DNA from: DAOUGC01 sp034429695
Lineage (GTDB): Bacteria; Chloroflexota; Anaerolineae; Anaerolineales; Anaerolineaceae
Reading direction: 5' to 3'
Assembly (NCBI GenBank): GCA_034429695.1
Contig: DAOUGC010000159.1
Location: 1 to 29,126, forward strand
Length of the DNA stretch: 29,126 bases
A program made the translations under genes and the position numbers. Within the stretch, counting starts at the first letter, position 1, and every line of letters begins with the position of its first letter. Under the pieces are notes generated by a model. It was not told the DNA's origin. It made no database searches and was given only the letters and a program-made list of their open reading frames with translations. Of the stretch, positions 8,315 to 14,790 are shown in pieces.

Positions 8315-10723
8315 TTGGATAACCAAATTGACGAAGCAGCCCGGTCTGCGCCATCCCGTGGGGTGGGTTGCGGCCTGGTAAGTGTTTTGCTTGTTGGCGG
8401 AATTTATATTGCCATTGCATCGCTGATCTTCCACCTGGTTCAATGGGGGTTGGAACAATCCGTATTTGAAGGCTCGTTGCCGATTGCGGATGTGCGTTGG
8501 TTGGCCGCGTTGATTTATGCCGCCGCGTTGCTGATTCCATTTGCGTTACTGGCATTTCTGGTAAAGGACAGGGTGGTGAAGAACATCGCCACCCTGTGGT
8601 CGCTTGCTGCGCTGATCGCTCTGGCTTTCTTCCCGGCACGGTTTTTACCCGTTACGGCTGCCCAGGCTGTCAACCTGTACCAGATCATCGTCCTGTTGAT
8701 TACCAGCGGGGTATTGTTACTGTGGGCACGGGATGATGTGAGCCGGAGCTTTCCGGGACGGCTGTTCCCGCTTGGCCTGGCTGCCGGCCTGGTGTTGATG
8801 CTGCCGTGGGGTTTGACCGGCGCCCCTGGTTCGATTATGGACACGGTTCTGAATCTCCTGGCTGCCATTTTGTTCGGCGTGACCGCTGGGCTTTTGATGG
8901 AAAAAGTTCTACTGAAGGATGCCGAAAAGGAAGGTGGGATCACGTACATTCCTGCCAGCCTGGCTTTTGGACTGGCGCTGATCATTCTCTCCAGCGGTTT
9001 CCTGATGAATGGGTTGCAATGGGCTGTGGCAGTTCTGTCCATATTGCTGGCGTTTCCGGCTGTGGCGCTTGCTTCCGGCGGGCATACCGGTAGTTGGAGG
9101 GCGGCTGCAGCCATCATCGGCCTGGCAGTCAGTGCGCCCATGTTGTTTGTTGACCCGGATGAGATGGCAATGGTCATAACTTCCGGTGTGGGCGAGTTGA
9201 ATGACCTGGTGCTCGGCATGCTGTTTCGCACGATCCTGATCGAAATTGGGTTGGTGATCCTGTTTTGGGTGTTGCGCGGGTGGTTTGCCAGACAGGTGGA
9301 GGAGCAGGATGGACTTTCTCCATTATGGGTGGCCCCGCTGGCGGCACTGGCTGTGGTGGTTGTGGGGGTGATCCTGTTTGGGCAGCCCGGATTTTACGGT
9401 GAACGCATTTTTGTGATCATGAAAGATCAGGCCGATCTGGAAGGATTGCAGAATATATCCGATCCGGTTGAACGCCGCGGGCAGGTCTTTGAAACCCTGG
9501 TCAGTTTTGCTGACTCTGACCAAACCGATATTCGCGCCGAACTGGATCAACTGGGGGTGGATTACCAGCCCTATTATCTGGTCAATGGGCTGGAGGTGAA
9601 CGCCGGACCGCTGGTGCGTATTCTGCTGGCACGGCGGGATGATGTTGACCGGGTACTGGATAGCCCGCACATGCGCCCCCTCAAGAAGCCGCTTGAACCG
9701 GCTGATGGCTTTGCTGGAAAACCGGCCAGCCCGGAATGGAACCTGACCATGATCCACGCGCCCGAGGTATGGGCGCTGGGGGTCACCGGAGAAGGCATCC
9801 TGGTGGGTGGGTCGGATACTGGTGTGCAGGGCGATCACCCTGAGCTGTGGGATGGTTATCGCGGCAGCCGTGATAATGGTGACGGAAATGATTACAACTG
9901 GCTGGATCCCTGGTACAACAGCCCTTCACCGACCGATATTGGCGGGCATGGAACCCATACCATGGGTTCTGTGCTGGGGAACTCAGTGGGTGTAGCGCCG
10001 GACGCGCAGTGGATCGGGTGCGTGAACCTGGGCCGCAACCTGGGCAACCCGGCGTACTACCTTGAGTGCTGGCAATTTCTACTGGCGCCGTATCCACAGA
10101 ATGGCGACTCATTCGCGGATGGCGAGCCAGAGCAGGGCGCGCAAATATTCACCAACTCGTGGGGCTGTCCGGTTGTGGAGGGTTGTGACCCCGGCACTTT
10201 CACCCAGGCAGTCAAGGCCTTGCGCGCTGCAGGCGTTTTCGTGGTGGTTTCGGCGGGCAATTCCGGTTATTCCGGATGCGGCTCGGTCGATTCTCCCCCG
10301 GCGATTTACGATGAGGTTTATTCAGTCGGGGCGGTTACTTCTCAAAAACAATTGGCCGCCTTCTCCAGCATAGGCCCCGTGATGGTGGACGGCAGCCAGC
10401 GGATGAAACCGGATATTGTTGCCCCGGGTGAAGGCGTGCTTTCTGCTTATCCCAACAGCACGTATTCCATTGCCGGTGGAACCAGCATGGCGGGTCCGCA
10501 CGTCGCCGGGGTGGTGGCCTTGATGTGGTCCGCCAATCCCGATCTGATCGGTGATATTGATGCCACAGAGGAAATCCTCAACTCCACCACCCAGCAGGCA
10601 TTCGCCGGTACACCGGGCGAAGTGCGTATTGCCTGTCAGGGTGAAGTTGCCGGGCAGAGCAACCTGATCGGGTATGGGCTGGTGGATGCATTGGCGGCAG
10701 TGGAAGCTGCCATGAACCGTTAG
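8315..10723 (+). CDS. Polytopic membrane protein with C-terminal subtilisin-like (S8) serine protease domain
   Basis: Numbering is from the earlier TTG at 8309. Residues 20-360 contain roughly nine or ten hydrophobic segments. About 362-460 is a soluble stretch that may act as a propeptide-like spacer, and about 475-804 is a subtilase domain. The triad is complete: D503 in GGSDTGVQGDHPEL, H547 in GGHGTHTMG, S726 in GGTSMAGPHVAG, with the oxyanion Asn at 651 in SAGNSG. Several Cys in the protease part (571, 587, 620, 626, 657) suggest an extracytoplasmic location. Both possible starts are TTG; the one at 8315 is preferred because GGAGGG (8303-8308) is six bases before it but abuts 8309. A subtilase tethered to a multi-pass membrane domain is uncommon. 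Sigma factor and small membrane-protein genes follow, so a role in surface proteolysis or signalling is possible but unproven. Confidence 0.9.
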   Translation: MDNQIDEAARSAPSRGVGCGLVSVLLVGGIYIAIASLIFHLVQWGLEQSVFEGSLPIADVRWLAALIYAAALLIPFALLAFLVKDRVVKNIATLWSLAALIALAFFPARFLPVTAAQAVNLYQIIVLLITSGVLLLWARDDVSRSFPGRLFPLGLAAGLVLMLPWGLTGAPGSIMDTVLNLLAAILFGVTAGLLMEKVLLKDAEKEGGITYIPASLAFGLALIILSSGFLMNGLQWAVAVLSILLAFPAVALASGGHTGSWRAAAAIIGLAVSAPMLFVDPDEMAMVITSGVGELNDLVLGMLFRTILIEIGLVILFWVLRGWFARQVEEQDGLSPLWVAPLAALAVVVVGVILFGQPGFYGERIFVIMKDQADLEGLQNISDPVERRGQVFETLVSFADSDQTDIRAELDQLGVDYQPYYLVNGLEVNAGPLVRILLARRDDVDRVLDSPHMRPLKKPLEPADGFAGKPASPEWNLTMIHAPEVWALGVTGEGILVGGSDTGVQGDHPELWDGYRGSRDNGDGNDYNWLDPWYNSPSPTDIGGHGTHTMGSVLGNSVGVAPDAQWIGCVNLGRNLGNPAYYLECWQFLLAPYPQNGDSFADGEPEQGAQIFTNSWGCPVVEGCDPGTFTQAVKALRAAGVFVVVSAGNSGYSGCGSVDSPPAIYDEVYSVGAVTSQKQLAAFSSIGPVMVDGSQRMKPDIVAPGEGVLSAYPNSTYSIAGGTSMAGPHVAGVVALMWSANPDLIGDIDATEEILNSTTQQAFAGTPGEVRIACQGEVAGQSNLIGYGLVDALAAVEAAMNR

Positions 10724-10732
10724 GAGCAACCA

Positions 10733-10780
10733 ATGGCTCTGGCGGGTGTTTCTATTTACAAGGTGGACCTGTACCATTGA
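10733..10780 (+). CDS. Possible 15-residue leader peptide coupling protease and sigma factor translation
   Basis: An ATG at 10733 opens a 15-codon frame (MALAGVSIYKVDLYH) ending at TGA 10778-10780. The sequence TAGGAGCAACCA before it holds a good ribosome binding site that overlaps the protease stop codon. Its TGA overlaps the TTG start of the sigma gene in a TTGA arrangement. This is the only ATG with a strong ribosome binding site in the 53-bp gap, and it is in a different frame from the sigma factor. It may be a translated coupling ORF rather than a functional peptide. Chance cannot be excluded for so short a frame. Confidence 0.45.
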   Translation: MALAGVSIYKVDLYH

Positions 10781-11346
10781 GCGATCAACCTTTAGCGGAT
10801 GACGAGATTTTGACCCGTGCGGTGCAGGGAGACGGGGATGCATTCAGCGTTTTGTATGAGCGCTACATCACCCGCATATATAACTATATTTATTACCGCA
10901 CCGGCAGCACAGTGGATGCCGAGGATTTGACCGCCAGGGTCTTTCACAGGGCGTTCAACCACATCTCCACCTACCGGCAGATGGGCGTGCCCTTCTCGGC
11001 GTGGTTGTACCGGATTGCGCATAACCTGGTGGCAAACTGGCACCGTGACAACAGCCGCAAGCGGGAGGTGCCGCTGGAAGGGTTTGACCACCTGACCCGC
11101 CAGGGGGACCATCCGGAGACCACATTGATGGTAAACCAGGAGCGCGATAAACTCATGCGCGTCATTCGCCGGCTGACCACCGAGCGCCAGCAACTGGTGA
11201 TCTTGAAATTTGTGGAGCATTTGAGCAATGCCGAAATAGCGGTTATCATGGGACGCAGCGAGGGGGCCATTAAGAGCCTGTATCACCGCACCCTGCTCTC
11301 CCTGCGGGACGAGTTGCAGAAAGAGGAGCAAAGCGAGGAAGCATGA
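10777..11346 (+). CDS. ECF-type RNA polymerase sigma-70 factor
   Basis: This 189-residue protein has only sigma regions 2 and 4. Region 2 covers about 18-100 (DAFSVLYERYITRIYNYIY, TVDAEDLTARVFHRAF, FSAWLYRIAHN). Region 4 covers about 125-180 and contains the helix-turn-helix HLSNAEIAVIMGRSEGAIKSL. It would direct RNA polymerase to a specific promoter set. No in-frame ATG or GTG exists upstream as far as the protease end, and the next Met is inside region 2, so TTG at 10777 is chosen; AAGGTGGA lies about nine bases before it. The ATGA overlap at 11343-11346 couples it to the small membrane protein, which is placed where ECF operons often carry a partner or anti-sigma factor. Confidence 0.92.
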   Translation: MSDQPLADDEILTRAVQGDGDAFSVLYERYITRIYNYIYYRTGSTVDAEDLTARVFHRAFNHISTYRQMGVPFSAWLYRIAHNLVANWHRDNSRKREVPLEGFDHLTRQGDHPETTLMVNQERDKLMRVIRRLTTERQQLVILKFVEHLSNAEIAVIMGRSEGAIKSLYHRTLLSLRDELQKEEQSEEA

Positions 11347-11591
11347 CGACGGGAGCCTTGCGTGGAAATCGGGATCAATCTTTTCAAGAACTGGAAAATT
11401 CGTTGCTGGCCAGGTTGAACCCTGTGCAGCCCAATCCAGAGTTTGTGACTCACCTTCGCAATCGGTTATCCAGGGGGGACGATGTCTTCCTGGAGCGGCA
11501 GGCAACCGGTCTTACCTTGCTGTGGGTGATTGGCGCTGGCCTGTTTGCCGGGGCGCTGCTGATATGGCTGACACGGAGGCTGGGGCGATAA
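11343..11591 (+). CDS. Small single-pass membrane protein, candidate partner of the sigma factor
   Basis: An 82-residue protein whose start overlaps the sigma stop by four bases. Residues 1-52 are polar (ending with NPEFVTHLRNRLSRGDDVF). About 55-75 form one hydrophobic helix (LTLLWVIGAGLFAGALLIWL), followed by a short basic tail TRRLGR. The position and the N-soluble/C-membrane layout fit a membrane-bound anti-sigma or co-regulator, but no zinc-binding anti-sigma motif (HxxxCxxC) or other named domain is present. It is far shorter than usual anti-sigma factors. Function is therefore unassigned, and only its co-expression with the sigma factor is well supported. Confidence 0.75.
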   Translation: MTTGALRGNRDQSFQELENSLLARLNPVQPNPEFVTHLRNRLSRGDDVFLERQATGLTLLWVIGAGLFAGALLIWLTRRLGR

Positions 11592-11623
11592 ACAAAGTTC
11601 CACCCTGAAAATGAGGCAATAAG

Positions 11624-11650
11624 AAGAGGCTGTCCACGGACAGCCTCTTT
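11624..11650. terminator. Intrinsic terminator, end of the sigma-factor operon (probably bidirectional)
   Basis: A 12-base inverted repeat (11624-11635 with 11638-11649, AAGAGGCTGTCC and its complement) forms a tight hairpin. TTTGACTTTTG follows on the plus strand. It lies 32 bases after the small membrane-protein stop and 40 bases beyond the glutaredoxin-like stop on the other strand, so it can serve both converging transcripts. Confidence 0.78.
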
Positions 11651-11688
11651 GACTTTTGAACCCGGACCGGGTGTTTGGAATCTCAGGT

Positions 11689-11979
11689 TCAGACGGGGGG
11701 AACCAGCGATGTGGGTGAACCTGCCTGCATGCCAAAGCGAGCTTCCAGTGCCGATAGGGACGGTTCCACCAGGATGGACCCATCTGGAAAGACAATGGTG
11801 GGAACCGAACGATACCCACGATTGGTCTTCTCCACAAAGGCGCGGCCTTCCATGTCCTTGTCAATATCCACCCATTGGTAGGGGATGTTGTGCTGGTCAA
11901 AGAACCGTAACGCCCGGCGGGTATCTCCGCACCATTGGGTCCCGTAGATGATGATGTTGCTCTGGCAATTGTGTTCCAT
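11689..11979 (-). CDS. Glutaredoxin/mycoredoxin-like thiol protein with a single active-site cysteine
   Basis: This 96-residue protein has the thioredoxin-fold glutaredoxin pattern: IIIYGTQWCGDTRRAL with Cys17, then the cis-proline motif SVPTIVF near 58-64, and a closing glycine/acidic segment. The active site reads C-G-D-T, so the usual second cysteine is replaced by Thr. That points to a monothiol mechanism that would need another thiol for reduction, although Cys5 near the N terminus could in principle take part. A GTGGAG sequence precedes the ATG. The hypothetical gene ends only 26 bases upstream on the same strand, so the two are probably cotranscribed. The client proteins are unknown. 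Confidence 0.88.
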   Translation of the reverse strand: MEHNCQSNIIIYGTQWCGDTRRALRFFDQHNIPYQWVDIDKDMEGRAFVEKTNRGYRSVPTIVFPDGSILVEPSLSALEARFGMQAGSPTSLVPPV

Positions 11980-12005
11980 GTTTCATACTCCACAAGGCAG
12001 GAAAT

Positions 12006-12398
12006 TTACACCTGGTCTTCCAAATAATGGATCAATTCATTCGCACTATCGAGAAGATCAATATCAGGGGGAAGTTGATATTGTTCGTCCACGCGCATCA
12101 GCAGGGCTTGCAGCGCTTGCTGAAGGCTTGCCGGTAAGGGTTGGCTTTGAAGCCATACCAGCATGTCATAAGCGCTGCCGCTGATGGTCTGTCCCGGTTG
12201 AAGGTGCTGCCGGTAGGCGGTTATTGCCTGACCGGCGGCTCGGCGCGCACATACCCTGGCTTTGCCTTCGTTGCCGACGGCTCGCGCCTGTACAGCCGCT
12301 GACATTTCAGCGCGGATTTTTGCCTTGAGATCTTCTCGAAATGCCATCCAGTACAATTGTAGCCGGAATTGCCCGAATTGCCCCTTGTCATTTGTCAT
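12006..12398 (-). CDS. Hypothetical protein, mostly helical
   Basis: I do not recognise a named family for this 130-residue protein. Its centre carries a basic, Ala-rich helix (GNEGKARVCARRAAGQAI, 42-59) and the C-terminal half is helical with an acidic end. There is no signal peptide and no membrane segment. The start is uncertain: ATG at 12398 lacks a clear ribosome binding site, and a second ATG at 12347 (MAFREDLKAK) begins the more protein-like part. A TATATT at 12413-12418 on the minus strand could be a -10 box very close to the first ATG. The gene precedes the glutaredoxin-like gene by 26 bases, suggesting an operon, and diverges from the MarR gene. Confidence 0.6.
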   Translation of the reverse strand: MTNDKGQFGQFRLQLYWMAFREDLKAKIRAEMSAAVQARAVGNEGKARVCARRAAGQAITAYRQHLQPGQTISGSAYDMLVWLQSQPLPASLQQALQALLMRVDEQYQLPPDIDLLDSANELIHYLEDQV

Positions 12399-12451
12399 CG
12401 AATCGCTGTCAGAATATACCCACGCTTACCTGCAGATTGATTATTCTTCCA

Positions 12452-12479
12452 TTGCCTTTTCTGGACAGGGTGGTATAAT
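12452..12479 (+). promoter_or_regulatory. Sigma-70-like promoter of the marR-ABC operon
   Basis: TTGCCT at 12452-12457 and a consensus TATAAT at 12474-12479 are separated by 16 bases, and TGG directly before the -10 gives an extended -10 form. Transcription would begin near 12486, followed by GGAGGG at 12493-12498 and the MarR ATG at 12509. No clear palindrome for MarR self-binding was found within the box. Confidence 0.65.
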
Positions 12480-12508
12480 ACGCGGGTTGTTAGGAGGGCT
12501 AAGTATTT

Positions 12509-13033
12509 ATGTGTGATCCAAAAGATGTCGCCCAAGAAATTGTCTGGTTGATGCCGAGATTAATGCGGCGGCTGCGTTCAGATATGCGCTCGAAATCGCT
12601 TGATATCGATCCTTCCCACTTTCGATTTCTGGCGCTGCTGAGCAATCGCCCGTTGACGATCAGTGAGCTGGCCAGCAAGAACTCCACCACACTTGCCACC
12701 ATCTCCAATACAGTCAAGATCCTCGAAGACCGGGGTTGGGTTAATAGATCTCCGTCCCCGGCTGACCGGCGCATGGTAATTATTGGCATCACAGATGAGG
12801 GCAGGCGAAAGCTGGAGGAAACTCATTCTGGCTTTCACACCCGTTGGATGGAATTGCTATCTGCCCTGTCTTCAGAGGAGCTTGACACCCTGCTGGCGGG
12901 CATGAAAGTACTTAACCGGGCATTATCGGGAAATTTCACCGAAGGGGAAGCCGAAGCAGGGATGGGTTGCGCCCATCCATTTGGAAAAAAACCAACATAC
13001 AATGATCCTTTGATAGATGGAGAGACCTCATGA
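12509..13033 (+). CDS. MarR family transcriptional regulator
   Basis: This 174-residue protein carries a MarR winged helix-turn-helix. The recognition part is LTISELASKNSTTLATISNTVKILEDRGW (about 48-76), the wing is RSPSPADRRMVIIGITDEGR (about 80-99), and dimerising helices lie on both sides. The C-terminal extension after about 145 (GCAHPFGKKP and onwards) is poorly conserved in appearance. The ATG follows GGAGGG by ten bases, downstream of a good promoter. Its stop overlaps the first ABC gene by four bases (ATGA). MarR genes placed this way usually repress an adjacent drug or metabolite exporter and release it when a ligand binds. The ligand cannot be told from the sequence. Confidence 0.93.
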   Translation: MCDPKDVAQEIVWLMPRLMRRLRSDMRSKSLDIDPSHFRFLALLSNRPLTISELASKNSTTLATISNTVKILEDRGWVNRSPSPADRRMVIIGITDEGRRKLEETHSGFHTRWMELLSALSSEELDTLLAGMKVLNRALSGNFTEGEAEAGMGCAHPFGKKPTYNDPLIDGETS

Positions 13034-14790
13034 AAGGTATCAGCCGGACTTTCAGGTACATGGCACACTACTGGAAGACTGCCCTGGGTGCATTGATCAG
13101 CCTGCTGCTGGTGAATGCGGCCAATCTCTACGTGCCAAAATTACTCCAGGAGTTGATTGACGAAGGCATCACCCGGCTGGACATGACCCGCGTATGGACC
13201 GTGGCAGCCATTCTGGTTGGAGTGGCGTTGTTGCGCGGTGTGTTTAACTTTTTGCAGGGATACCTGTCCGAAGTGACCTCGCAGGGAATTGCGTATGAGA
13301 TGCGCAATGAGATTTTTACAAAAGTACAAAAGCTGAGCTTTTCCTATCATGATCAGTCGCAGACCGGAAAATTGATGACGCGCATGACATCGGATGTGGA
13401 ACTGGTGCGCATGTTCACCGGGAATGGTCTGTTACAACTCACCTCGGCAGTTTTGCTATTGGTTGGCACCCTGGTGATCCTGTTCAGTTTGAATGCCACC
13501 CTGACGCTGATCTTTCTCGGAATGATCCCGCCCATCATGCTGGTTTTTGGCCTGTTTGTGCGCCTGATCATGCCGCTTTCCAAAACGGTGCAGGAGAAGC
13601 TGGCGAACATCAATACCATTCTGCAGGAAAACCTGGCGGGTATCCGTGTGGTCAAGGCGTTTGCGCGTGAAGATTACGAACGGGATCGTTTTGCGGTTGG
13701 AAATCAGGAATTGCTCACCCAAAATATCAACCTGGTGAAACTGTTTTCATCCAGCTTTCCCCTGATCTTCTTCATCGCCAACCTGGGTGTGGTTGGGGTT
13801 GTGTGGGTGGGCGGTTTGCAGGTGATCGGTGGGCGCATGTCACTGGGGGAGATTGTTGCCTTTCTGAGTTACCAGATGTTCTTCCTCATGCCCATCTTCA
13901 TGCTCGGTTTTGTTGGAACGATCCTGTCGCGCGCAGAAGCCAGTGCTCAACGGATTTTCGAGGTGCTGGATGCGCAATCGGATGTGGTTGAAAAACCGGA
14001 TGCCGTGGATATGCCACGCATTGAAGGACAGGTGGAGTTTGAGAATGTGTCCTTTGGTTACAGCGGAGGAGAAAAGGTGATCGACGGGGTCAGTTTCACC
14101 GCGCTGCCCAACCAGACGGTGGCGATCATGGGCAAGACCGGTTCGGGGAAATCCTCGATCATCAACCTCATCCCGCGTTTTTATGATGCCTCCAGTGGAC
14201 GTATCTTGATCGATGGCCATGATATTCGTGACGTTTCCCTCGAGAGCCTGCGCTCACAGATCGGGCTGGTGCTGCAGGAGACCACGCTGTTTTCAGGGAC
14301 CATACGGGAAAATATTGCCTATGGACGCCCGGATGCCAGCGATGAGGAAGTGCGCCAGGCGGCAGAGATTGCCCAGGCAAGTGAGTTTATTGAAGAGATG
14401 CCGGATGGGTATGAAACATTGATTGGCGAACGGGGAGTGGGTCTATCGGGCGGGCAAAAACAACGCATTGCCATTGCCAGAGCACTGCTGGTACAACCCC
14501 GGATCTTGATTATGGATGATTCCACTTCATCGGTGGATGCAGAAACCGAATACAAGATCCAGCAGGCTCTGGAAGATCTGCGCCAGGGGCGCACCACCTT
14601 TGTCATTGCCCAGCGCATCAGCACCGTCCGAAATGCCGACCAGATCCTGCTGCTCGAGGATGGCAAACTGGCGGCCAGTGGAACGCACACTCAATTGCTG
14701 GAATGTTGTGAAATCTACGCGGAAATTCTGGCGACGCAGTTTGGTGATCGCGCTGAACTGATATCGGCTACTGAGGAGGCAATGCAATAA
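13030..14790 (+). CDS. ABC exporter half-transporter with degenerate ATPase site (heterodimer subunit 1)
   Basis: This 586-residue protein has a six-helix type-1 exporter membrane domain (about 10-310) followed by an ATPase domain (about 330-580). Walker A is GKTGSGKS (368-375), the signature is canonical LSGGQ (472-476), but Walker B reads MDDSTSSVD, so the catalytic Glu is Asp497, and the switch His is replaced by Gln528 in IAQRIST. These changes are the known mark of the non-hydrolysing site of heterodimeric exporters such as TM287/288 and BmrCD. It is coupled to MarR upstream (4-bp overlap) and to its partner downstream (1-bp overlap, TAATG). It probably exports drugs, lipids or peptides; the substrate is unknown. 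Confidence 0.94.
   Translation: MKGISRTFRYMAHYWKTALGALISLLLVNAANLYVPKLLQELIDEGITRLDMTRVWTVAAILVGVALLRGVFNFLQGYLSEVTSQGIAYEMRNEIFTKVQKLSFSYHDQSQTGKLMTRMTSDVELVRMFTGNGLLQLTSAVLLLVGTLVILFSLNATLTLIFLGMIPPIMLVFGLFVRLIMPLSKTVQEKLANINTILQENLAGIRVVKAFAREDYERDRFAVGNQELLTQNINLVKLFSSSFPLIFFIANLGVVGVVWVGGLQVIGGRMSLGEIVAFLSYQMFFLMPIFMLGFVGTILSRAEASAQRIFEVLDAQSDVVEKPDAVDMPRIEGQVEFENVSFGYSGGEKVIDGVSFTALPNQTVAIMGKTGSGKSSIINLIPRFYDASSGRILIDGHDIRDVSLESLRSQIGLVLQETTLFSGTIRENIAYGRPDASDEEVRQAAEIAQASEFIEEMPDGYETLIGERGVGLSGGQKQRIAIARALLVQPRILIMDDSTSSVDAETEYKIQQALEDLRQGRTTFVIAQRISTVRNADQILLLEDGKLAASGTHTQLLECCEIYAEILATQFGDRAELISATEEAMQ

Noticed and set aside
7740..8639. Long minus-strand open frame of 299 codons opposite the aminopeptidase and protease genes
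   Set aside because: It is antisense to two well-supported genes, its composition is Pro/Arg/Gln-rich as expected from a shadow frame, and it has no domain or ribosome binding site.
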